Assembly: GCF_014884995.1 (NCBI RefSeq)
Contig: NZ_JABMII010000003.1
Coordinates: 62,001 to 126,000 of the forward strand
Origin: Spirabiliibacterium pneumoniae
Lineage (GTDB): Bacteria; Pseudomonadota; Gammaproteobacteria; Enterobacterales; Pasteurellaceae
Length of the DNA stretch: 64,000 nucleotides
Reading direction: 5' to 3'
In this document: in pieces, positions 57,220 through 64,000 of the stretch
Position numbering within the stretch: the stretch's first letter is position 1
Layout: the number at the start of each line of letters is the position of its first letter
Position numbers and translations under genes: made by a program
Notes under the pieces: generated by a model
Told to the model about the DNA's origin: nothing
The model's database searches: none
What the model saw: the letters and a program-made list of their open reading frames with translations, nothing else

Positions 57220-58431
57220 TTAAATTTCAAGTAAGATGCGAGTTGGATCTTCGAGCAATTCTTTGATGGTCACCAAGAAACCCACTGACTCGCGGCCGTC
57301 GATCAATCTGTGATCGTATGATAACGCTAAATACATCATCGGGCGAATCACCACTTCACCGTTGACAGCAACTGGGCGCTCTTTAATCGCGTGCATGCCC
57401 AAAATCGCACTTTGTGGTGGGTTGATGATCGGGGTTGACATCAATGAGCCAAATACACCGCCGTTGGTGATGGTGAAGTTGCCGCCGGTGAGCTCGTCCA
57501 CAGTCAATTTGCCATCACGGCCTTTGATTGCCAGCTCTTTGATCTTTTTCTCGATCTCCGCCATGGAGAGTTTGTCGCAGTCTTTCAGCACCGGTGTCAC
57601 CAGCCCGCGCGGGGTAGACACGGCAATCGAGATGTCAAAGTAGTTGTGATAGACCACGTCATCGCCGTCAATCGAGGCGTTGACTTCAGGGTAACGTTTT
57701 AACGCCTCGACAACGGCTTTGATGTAAAACGACATAAAGCCTAGACGGATGTCGTTGCGTTTTTCAAATTGTTCACCGTAGGTTTTACGCAGCTGCATAA
57801 TCGGTGACATATCCACCTCGTTGAAGGTGGTGAGCATCGCGGTGGAGTTTTTCGCCTCCAACAAGCGCTCAGCCACACGTTTGCGCAGGCGCGTCATCGG
57901 TACGCGTTTTTCGCTGCGGTTAGCCATGGCAACAGAGCTGTTGGTGCCATCGCTGTGAACCGCACTTTGGCTTTTTTCAACGAAGGCTTGCACGTCTTCA
58001 CGGGTGATTCGGCCGCCCACGCCAGAGCCTTTGATTTGGCTGGCGTCAAGGTTGTGCTCGGCCAGTAGGCGGCGAACAGACGGGCTGATGCTGTCGTTGC
58101 TGGCATCTTCTTCAATCGCTGCGCCGTGACGTTGCGCAGGAGTTGCTTCTGCGCTTTCCACGGTAGCGCTGGTTTGTGTACCCGCAGCCGATTGTGGACT
58201 GAGTTTGCCCAAAATTTGGCTGCTGGTGACCGTAGCACCTTCTTCTTCTAAAATGCTTTCGATCACGCCATCGGCAGTGGCAGGTACTTCCAGCACTACT
58301 TTGTCAGTTTCGATTTCCACGATGATTTCATCACGCGCAACGCTATCACCCACTTTTTTATGCCAAGTGGCAACGGTGGCATCAGCAACGGATTCAGGTA
58401 ATACAGGGGTTAAAATCTCAATAGTACTCAT
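57220..58431 (-). CDS. sucB: 2-oxoglutarate dehydrogenase E2 (dihydrolipoyl succinyltransferase)
   Basis: E2 forms the core of the 2-oxoglutarate dehydrogenase complex. The 403-residue product has one N-terminal lipoyl domain with the lipoylated lysine in [10 protein letters not shown], a peripheral-subunit-binding domain ([22 protein letters not shown] near residue 115) and the catalytic core ending [17 protein letters not shown], with the catalytic His and Asp. It follows sucA by 28 bases. Confidence 0.97.
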   Translation of the reverse strand: MSTIEILTPVLPESVADATVATWHKKVGDSVARDEIIVEIETDKVVLEVPATADGVIESILEEEGATVTSSQILGKLSPQSAAGTQTSATVESAEATPAQRHGAAIEEDASNDSISPSVRRLLAEHNLDASQIKGSGVGGRITREDVQAFVEKSQSAVHSDGTNSSVAMANRSEKRVPMTRLRKRVAERLLEAKNSTAMLTTFNEVDMSPIMQLRKTYGEQFEKRNDIRLGFMSFYIKAVVEALKRYPEVNASIDGDDVVYHNYFDISIAVSTPRGLVTPVLKDCDKLSMAEIEKKIKELAIKGRDGKLTVDELTGGNFTITNGGVFGSLMSTPIINPPQSAILGMHAIKERPVAVNGEVVIRPMMYLALSYDHRLIDGRESVGFLVTIKELLEDPTRILLEI

Positions 58432-58459
58432 TGTTCAATCCTTAGTCATCTTTGTTCGG

Positions 58460-61267
58460 TTATATATTCAACGCTTGCTCAACTAATGCTTTTTGTTGCG
58501 CATTATGCAGCGATGCAAAGCCTGTTGCAGGAGAAGCTGATGCCGCTCGCCCTACGTAATTCAAACTTGCGCCATCTGGCAGCGATGTGCGGAAGTTGTG
58601 CTGGCTACAATACCAAGCCCCTTGGTTAAGTGGCTCTTCTTGACACCAAATAAAGTCTTTCACATGGTGATATTGTGCCAACACCGCTTGCACCTCTTGG
58701 GTTGGGTAAGGGTAGAGCTGCTCAATGCGGATAATGGCGACATCGGTTTGCCCTTTTTCGCGGCGTTTTTCCAACAAGTCATAATAGACTTTGCCAGCAC
58801 ACAATACCACGCGTTTCACTGTGTTTGGATCGAGAGAGTCAATTTCTGGCAATACAGGTTGGAACGTGCCATTGAGCAACTCGTCCATGTCTGAAATGGC
58901 CAGCGGATGACGCAAAAGTGACTTCGGTGTCAGTGCAATCAGTGGGCGGCGCATTGGGCGTAGCATTTGGCGACGCAGCATATGATAAACTTGTGCAGGC
59001 GTTGACGGCACACATACTTGAATATTCTGTTCTGCACATAATTGTAGATAACGTTCTAAGCGAGCAGAGGAGTGCTCAGGACCTTGGCCTTCATAGCCAT
59101 GTGGTAGGAGCATGGTCAAGCCGCACATCCGTCCCCATTTTTGTTCGCCTGAACTGATAAATTGGTCAATCACTACTTGCGCCACATTGGCGAAGTCGCC
59201 AAATTGTGCCTCCCAAATCACCAATGTTTTGGGATCAGAGGTCGCATAGCCGTATTCATAGGCCAGCACCGCCTCTTCTGAGAGTACGGAATCCCAGACT
59301 TCAAAACGCCCTTGTTGTTGGTGTAAGTGTTGCAATGGAATATAATAAGTGCCATCTTCTTGGTTGTGCATCACCGCGTGGCGGTGGAAGAAGGTGCCAC
59401 GACCAGAGTCTTCACCCGAGAGGCGAATAGCATTGCCGTCATCAAGCAAGGTGGCATAGGCCATGATCTCCGCCATGCCCCAATCAAGTGGTTTCTCACC
59501 TGCAGCCATCAGCTCACGGTCTTGGTAAATTTTCTTCACGCGGTTGTGCAGTTTGTGCTCTTGTGGATACATGCACACTTTTTTCGCCAACTGCATAAAG
59601 CGTTCTTTGTCGAACGTGCTGTCATAGGCAGTTGTCCAATCGTGGTTAAGATACGGCAACCATGTCAGTGAAGTGCGGTCAAGTTCACGCCATTCTTTCA
59701 CTACACGTTCACCGTTATCAAGCGCGTCACGGTATTCATTGATCATTTCAAAGGTTTGATCATCACTGACCACGTTTTCAGCAATCAAACGATCAGCATA
59801 GACTTTGCGTGGGGTTGGGTGTTTTTTGATGGCTTTATACATCATCGGCTGCGTGGCAGATGGCTCATCCGCTTCATTGTGCCCATGACGGCGATAAGAC
59901 ACGAGATCAATGAAAATATCGCGTTTAAATTTCGCACGGAATTCCACCGCCATACGTGCAGCATAGACTACCGCTTCTGGGTCGTCGCCATTGACATGAA
60001 TCACTGGCGCGTCCACCATTTTGGCGATGTCGGTGCAATATTCGGTCGAGCGGGTGTCGCCACGATAAGAGGTGGTAAAGCCAATGCGGTTATTAATGAC
60101 CACACGAATGGTGCCACCAATGGTATAGCCACGGGTGGCGGACATATTCAATGTTTCTTGCACAATGCCTTGACCAGTTACAGCGGAGTCACCATGCACG
60201 GTGATGCCAAGCACTTTGTCGTGGGTTTCATCATTGAGCCGTGTTTGGCGTGAGCGTACTGAGCCGATGACCACAGGGCTGACAATTTCTAAATGGGATG
60301 GGTTAAACGCTAGTGATAAATGCACATCGCCTGATTCAGTGTGGAAGTTAGACGAAAACCCTTGGTGGTATTTTACATCGCCGGTACGTTCTTCATTGCT
60401 GTGCTTGCCGGCAAATTCATCAAAGAGCTCAACAGGTTTTTTGCCCAGTACATTGACAAGCATATTTAACCGCCCGCGGTGCGCCATGCCCATCACAATA
60501 TCTTGCGCGCCAAATTTACCCGCGTGGCGGATAATTTCTTTCATCAACGGAATAAATGCGTCGCTACCCTCAAGGGAGAAGCGTTTAGCGCCTGGGAATT
60601 TTGCACCCAAATAACGCTCAAGCCCTTCGGCGGCAGTCAGCTCTTGTAGGTAGGTGATTTTTTCTTCTTTACTAAAGTGCGGTTTGGCAATGCGCGCTTC
60701 CATTTTCTTTTGTAGCCAATCACGCATTTCCACATTATGCACGTGCATAAACTCCAATCCGATTGTGCCACAATAGGTGGCGTGCAGTTTTTCAGACAGT
60801 TCACGCAAGGTAATGTTTTCTTGATCGTAAACATATCGTCCGATGTTAAATTCTTCATCCAGATTTTTGTCTTCCAAACCGTAGAATTGATAATCAAGGT
60901 TTGGCACTGACAGCCGCTGCCACATTTTTAGTGGATCGAGATCCGCACGCAGGTGTCCGCGATAGCGATAGGCATTAATGTACTGCAAAATCCGCACTAA
61001 GCGCTGACTGGCGCTAGGATCAATAATCGTGTGCGTGCCTTTATTGGCATTTTCGCGAGCCAGCTCACGAAAGTAATCCCGTACGGGACTATGAGCCTGC
61101 TCGGGCAGTTGCGGCTCGGGCCATTGGTCAAAAATCTCACGCCAGCTGTCATCGATGCTCTTGGGGTCGTTTAAGTAATCTTCATAAAGTTGTTCAATGT
61201 AACTTTGATTGGCACCGCCTAGGGCGCTGGTGTCAATCCAGTCTTGCATTGCATGATTTTGTTGCAT
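58460..61267 (-). CDS. sucA: 2-oxoglutarate dehydrogenase E1
   Basis: E1 decarboxylates 2-oxoglutarate with thiamine diphosphate. The product from the ATG at 61267 has 935 residues (E. coli 933) and begins like E. coli SucA in its SALGGANQSYIEQLYEDYL region. ThDP and substrate elements include MGMAHRGRLNMLVNVLGK, HVNGDDPEAVVYAARMA with DLVSYRRHGHNEADEPSATQP, and EAQFGDFANVAQVVIDQFI. A second in-frame ATG at 61249 is possible. It heads sucABCD; no sdh genes precede it. Confidence 0.96.
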   Translation of the reverse strand: MQQNHAMQDWIDTSALGGANQSYIEQLYEDYLNDPKSIDDSWREIFDQWPEPQLPEQAHSPVRDYFRELARENANKGTHTIIDPSASQRLVRILQYINAYRYRGHLRADLDPLKMWQRLSVPNLDYQFYGLEDKNLDEEFNIGRYVYDQENITLRELSEKLHATYCGTIGLEFMHVHNVEMRDWLQKKMEARIAKPHFSKEEKITYLQELTAAEGLERYLGAKFPGAKRFSLEGSDAFIPLMKEIIRHAGKFGAQDIVMGMAHRGRLNMLVNVLGKKPVELFDEFAGKHSNEERTGDVKYHQGFSSNFHTESGDVHLSLAFNPSHLEIVSPVVIGSVRSRQTRLNDETHDKVLGITVHGDSAVTGQGIVQETLNMSATRGYTIGGTIRVVINNRIGFTTSYRGDTRSTEYCTDIAKMVDAPVIHVNGDDPEAVVYAARMAVEFRAKFKRDIFIDLVSYRRHGHNEADEPSATQPMMYKAIKKHPTPRKVYADRLIAENVVSDDQTFEMINEYRDALDNGERVVKEWRELDRTSLTWLPYLNHDWTTAYDSTFDKERFMQLAKKVCMYPQEHKLHNRVKKIYQDRELMAAGEKPLDWGMAEIMAYATLLDDGNAIRLSGEDSGRGTFFHRHAVMHNQEDGTYYIPLQHLHQQQGRFEVWDSVLSEEAVLAYEYGYATSDPKTLVIWEAQFGDFANVAQVVIDQFISSGEQKWGRMCGLTMLLPHGYEGQGPEHSSARLERYLQLCAEQNIQVCVPSTPAQVYHMLRRQMLRPMRRPLIALTPKSLLRHPLAISDMDELLNGTFQPVLPEIDSLDPNTVKRVVLCAGKVYYDLLEKRREKGQTDVAIIRIEQLYPYPTQEVQAVLAQYHHVKDFIWCQEEPLNQGAWYCSQHNFRTSLPDGASLNYVGRAASASPATGFASLHNAQQKALVEQALNI

Positions 61268-61578
61268 AAATTTAGACCTTTTTCTATCCACGTTTCGGGG
61301 TTAGTTTACCGCTTATTCATTTCCAACACACGGCTATGTGTTAAAAATATAACGCAAGTTGTCATGAATGGTGAAATTATACCTAAAAAAATTTTTTATA
61401 ATGTGACGAGCCTAGAATTTTTTACAAAAAAGTAACAAATTAATCATTTCAGACTTTAATTTTTAATGATAAAGGGCTAAATTGTTAGCAAGTTTATAAA
61501 TAACCCCTTTTGGGATGCAATAAAAGTGCGGTTTGTGCTGCACCTTGTGGTTAACAGGACAATAACAAAGGAGTATGT
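61268..61578. promoter_or_regulatory. divergent promoter region of sucABCD and gltA
   Basis: This 311-bp gene-free stretch is very A/T-rich in the middle. It has a small inverted repeat (AACACA/TGTGTT near 61324-61341), the self-complementary A/T tract around 61384-61400, a GTAACAAATTAATCATT segment loosely like an ArcA-type box, and one USS (about 61524-61532) in the gltA leader. Shared control of both TCA units is likely; no site is certain. Confidence 0.4.
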
Positions 61579-62865
61579 ATGTCAGAACTGAAAGCAACGC
61601 TGTCTATTAGTGATGGTCGTCAATTTGAGCTTAATGTAGAACAAGGCTCGTTGGGTTATGATGCCGTTGACGTGCAGCCATTGGTGAAAAATCAACTGTT
61701 CACTTTTGACCCTGGGTTTATGTCCACTGCATCGTGTAAATCACAAATCACTTACATTGACGGCGAGCAGGGGATGTTGCTCCATCGTGGCTACCCTATT
61801 GAAGAGCTGGCAGAACACGCTGATTACCTTGAAGTTTCTTATTTGTTGTTGTTTGGTGAACGCCCAACTAAGGAACAATATATCGCCTTTAGCAACCGTG
61901 TGAAAAAACACGAACTGGTGCACGAGCAAATCTCGCGCTTCTTCCATGGCTTCCGTCGAGATTCCCACCCAATGGCGATTATGTGTGGGGTGAGTGGCGC
62001 ACTGGCAGCGTTCTATCACGACTCCACCGATGTGGCCAATCCGTATCACCGTGAGCTGACCGCCTATCGTCTGTTGGCGAAAATGCCAACATTGGCGGCG
62101 ATGTGTTATAAATATTCCATCGGCCAGCCGTTTATGTACCCACAACGCCACCTATCCTTCTCGGGAAACTTCTTGTATATGATGTTTGCCACCCCATGTG
62201 AGCCGTATGTGGTCAACCCTGTGTTGGAAAAGGCGATGGATCGCATCTTTATTCTCCATGCTGATCACGAACAAAATGCCTCCACCTCCACCGTTCGCAC
62301 CGCCGCTTCATCGGGCGCCAATCCATTTGCGTGTATCGCTGCGGGTATCGCTTCACTTTGGGGGCCAGCACATGGCGGGGCGAACGAGGCGTGCATTAAT
62401 ATGCTCGAGGAGATCGGTAGCGTTGATCGTATCCCTGAATATATCGCCAAAGCAAAAGACAAAAATGATCCATTCCGTTTAATGGGCTTTGGTCACCGCG
62501 TGTATAAAAACTACGATCCACGTGCCAAAGTGATGCGCAAAACTTGCCACGAAGTGCTCAAAGAGCTTAACGTGCAAAATCCACTGCTCGATGTAGCGAT
62601 GGAGCTAGAACGCATTGCATTAAGTGATCCGTATTTCAAAGATCACAAACTCTACCCGAACGTGGATTTCTACTCTGGCATTATTCTCAAAGCGATCGGT
62701 ATCCCAGTGTCGATGTTCACCGTGATGTTTGCACTTGCGCGCACCGTCGGTTGGATTGCACACTGGAAGGAAATGTACAACGACGGTGCGATCCGCATCG
62801 TGCGCCCACGCCAAGTGTATGTGGGGCATGAAAAACGCGAGTTCACCCCGTTAGATAAATCTTAA
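61579..62865 (+). CDS. gltA: citrate synthase (type II, NADH-sensitive class)
   Basis: GltA condenses oxaloacetate and acetyl-CoA. The 428-residue product is of the hexameric gram-negative type by length. The catalytic residues are visible: His in [17 protein letters not shown], His in [11 protein letters not shown] and Asp in the [11 protein letters not shown] segment. [14 protein letters not shown] is the family substrate loop. RBS AAAGGAGTATGT. It diverges from sucABCD. H. influenzae lacks citrate synthase, so this species has a fuller TCA cycle. Confidence 0.97.
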   Translation: MSELKATLSISDGRQFELNVEQGSLGYDAVDVQPLVKNQLFTFDPGFMSTASCKSQITYIDGEQGMLLHRGYPIEELAEHADYLEVSYLLLFGERPTKEQYIAFSNRVKKHELVHEQISRFFHGFRRDSHPMAIMCGVSGALAAFYHDSTDVANPYHRELTAYRLLAKMPTLAAMCYKYSIGQPFMYPQRHLSFSGNFLYMMFATPCEPYVVNPVLEKAMDRIFILHADHEQNASTSTVRTAASSGANPFACIAAGIASLWGPAHGGANEACINMLEEIGSVDRIPEYIAKAKDKNDPFRLMGFGHRVYKNYDPRAKVMRKTCHEVLKELNVQNPLLDVAMELERIALSDPYFKDHKLYPNVDFYSGIILKAIGIPVSMFTVMFALARTVGWIAHWKEMYNDGAIRIVRPRQVYVGHEKREFTPLDKS

Positions 62866-62884
62866 TGTCAACCGCACTTTGATT

Positions 62885-62913
62885 AAAACCGCACGTTAAA
62901 GTGCGGTTTTTTT
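62885..62913. terminator. inverted-USS terminator between gltA and hmuV
   Basis: AAAACCGCAC / GTGCGGTTTT form a 10-bp stem with a 6-base loop and a T7 tail on the plus strand; another USS copy at 62870 precedes it. It overlaps the convergent ATPase stop by two bases. Confidence 0.82.
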
Positions 62914-63658
62914 AGCTAATGTGGATGCGATTGTTGTGCTCAAAAACCTCGGCGTGGTAATCATAAAGCGCGTGGATAGTTTGCGCTGTCATCAACGTTT
63001 TGGTGTCTCCAAAGTTGATCAATTCGCCACGGCGCAGCAGTAAGAGTTTATCGCAATAGCGACTGACCAAGTTGAGATCATGCAGCACAATGAGCACAAT
63101 ATGCTTTTGCGCTAATTGCTGTGTGTGTTGCAAAAAAAAATGTTGGTGTTTGAGATCCAGCGCGCTGGTGGGTTCGTCTAGCAGCACTAATTTGGGCACG
63201 TCGGTGGCTTGAATTTGTGCCCACACGCGTGCGGCGTGTACTCGCTGTTTTTCACCTCCAGAAAGATGCAAATAATTTTGTGCTTTAAGTTCAGTGATCT
63301 CAAATTGTGCCATAGCCTGATGGACAACCGCATTTTTGTTTTTCAGCTGCGGGTGCATCATCACGCCCATCTCGACAATCTCTTGCACACTTAAGGCAAA
63401 CGCCATTTGGCTATGTTGCGGCATAAACGCCATGCAGGCAGCGCGCTGCGGCTCGCTTAATGCTGCCAGTGGCTGATTTTGCCACAGTACCTCGCCTTGA
63501 TAAGCGATATTTTGCCCAATTGTTTTAAGCAAGGTGGATTTTCCCGCACCATTGGCGCCAATAATGCCCACGCAGCACGGCGTATCAAGCGTGACACTCA
63601 GTGGTGAAAGCAACATTTTGCCGCTTACCTCAGCTGAAACTTGATTGAGCCTAAGCAT
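62912..63658 (-). CDS. hmuV: haem/iron-siderophore ABC importer ATPase (HmuV-like)
   Basis: The 248-residue ATPase has Walker A GANGAGKST near residue 34, signature LSGGEKQRVHAARVWAQ, whose RVWAQ tail is typical of haem importer ATPases, Walker B LVLLDEPTSALD and the switch histidine in VLHDLNLV. It would power uptake through the FecCD-type permease encoded just upstream, overlapping by one base. The haem assignment rests on the signature tail; vitamin B12 or siderophore import is possible. An A9 tract lies within (63132-63140). Confidence 0.78.
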   Translation of the reverse strand: MLRLNQVSAEVSGKMLLSPLSVTLDTPCCVGIIGANGAGKSTLLKTIGQNIAYQGEVLWQNQPLAALSEPQRAACMAFMPQHSQMAFALSVQEIVEMGVMMHPQLKNKNAVVHQAMAQFEITELKAQNYLHLSGGEKQRVHAARVWAQIQATDVPKLVLLDEPTSALDLKHQHFFLQHTQQLAQKHIVLIVLHDLNLVSRYCDKLLLLRRGELINFGDTKTLMTAQTIHALYDYHAEVFEHNNRIHIS

Positions 63659-64000
63659 TATACTTTTCCTTTTAACTTGAGTAGCAAAGCGATAAAAAAC
63701 GGCGCGCCTAGAAGTGCGGTGATAATGCCAATGGGCACCTCAGCAGGCGGTGCGATAGCGCGTGCGAGAATGTCGGCAAACAGCAATAACACCGCACCGA
63801 GTAGGCTGCTCGCAGGAATCAGAATTTTATGATTAGCGCTTAATAAGCCACGGCAAATGTGCGGCACAACCAAGCCAACAAAGCCGATAATGCCCGCCAC
63901 CGCCACAGCAATGCCGATCGCCAGCGCGGTGAGAAAAATGCACTGGCGTTTAACGCGCTCAATGTTCACACCCAAATGCTGCGCCTCAATGTCGCCTAAT
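63658..64000 (-). CDS. hmuU: FecCD-family permease, C-terminal part (cut by window end)
   Basis: The visible 113 residues are the C-terminal end of an iron/haem/B12-type importer permease. They begin with LGDIEAQHLGVN, the family's cytoplasmic coupling segment, then GFVGLVVPHICRGL, a loop conserved in BtuC/FecCD/HmuU, and three hydrophobic helices ending ALLGAPFFIALLLKL. The stop overlaps the ATPase start. A binding protein and receptor are expected to the right of the window. Confidence 0.82.
   Translation of the reverse strand, partial: LGDIEAQHLGVNIERVKRQCIFLTALAIGIAVAVAGIIGFVGLVVPHICRGLLSANHKILIPASSLLGAVLLLFADILARAIAPPAEVPIGIITALLGAPFFIALLLKLKGKV

Noticed and set aside
63132-63140. A9 tract in the hmuV-like gene as a phase-variation site
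   Set aside because: A/T homopolymers of this length are common in this sequence and the tract encodes ordinary Phe/Lys-type residues; unlike the G8 tract it is not exceptional.

Overview
The window comes from a member of the Pasteurellaceae. The 9-mer AAGTGCGGT (the Haemophilus-type DNA uptake signal sequence, USS) recurs on both strands; I counted about 22 copies of it or its complement in the first 12 kb. Inverted pairs of it form many of the transcription terminators. Gene content and local gene orders (rnb-fabI, hns-purU, folP-glmM, serC-hisC, cydDC, mglBAC with galS) also fit Haemophilus/Pasteurella/Avibacterium-like genomes. I cannot name the species. Coding density is high, and I see no rRNA, tRNA, prophage, insertion sequence or CRISPR array.

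Layout. 1-6.1 kb: the end of a fadI-like thiolase gene, a fadJ-like gene, a SAM methyltransferase and a YeeZ-type SDR gene, each overlapping the next by a few bases, then folP and glmM. 6.1-13.1 kb: cytochrome b562, CnoX/YbbN, trxB, cydD, cydC, tyrR. 13.1-22.2 kb: a galactose regulon with mglBAC and galS on the minus strand, an MgtC-family gene, then galT-galK-galM on the plus strand; three GalR/GalS-type operators and two CRP sites can be read. 22.2-33.1 kb: an OsmB-like lipoprotein, tyrS, a Fur box followed by a terminator (candidate small RNA), sfsA, pntAB, rnb, fabI, the yqjDEK-like envelope genes, a Nif3/YbgI gene and the tiny ytjA. 33.1-44.7 kb: kdgR, suhB, tmaR, serC-hisC-aroA, ilvIH, an NhaC-type antiporter, hns, purU. 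44.8-49.6 kb: a type III restriction-modification system whose mod gene is interrupted by a pentanucleotide repeat and is out of frame here. 49.9-53.7 kb: a secreted chondroitinase ABC-type lyase and a secreted CBM9-like protein. 53.8-62.9 kb: metY, sucABCD and the divergent gltA. 62.9-64 kb: a FecCD/HmuUV-type importer, cut by the window edge.

Four things stand out. (1) The FadI- and FadJ-like proteins keep full reading frames but have lost residues regarded as catalytic in the thiolase, hydratase and dehydrogenase sites, and they sit in a tight operon with a methyltransferase and an SDR; this looks like a repurposed or pseudo-enzymatic beta-oxidation complex. (2) The type III mod gene carries four GGATC units at the usual phase-variation position and is OFF by one frame. 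(3) The chondroitinase gene contains a G8 tract in its early coding region, so it may itself be phase-variable. (4) A near-perfect Fur box lies about 50 bp before a strong minus-strand terminator between sfsA and tyrS with no gene between them, which is the architecture of an iron-responsive small RNA.

Metabolically, the window shows galactose uptake and Leloir enzymes (galE absent here), a 2-oxoglutarate-to-succinate TCA segment with citrate synthase, NADPH balancing by PntAB, aromatic and branched-chain amino acid synthesis, and host glycosaminoglycan degradation. All functions are inferred from sequence recognition only; no database search was run.
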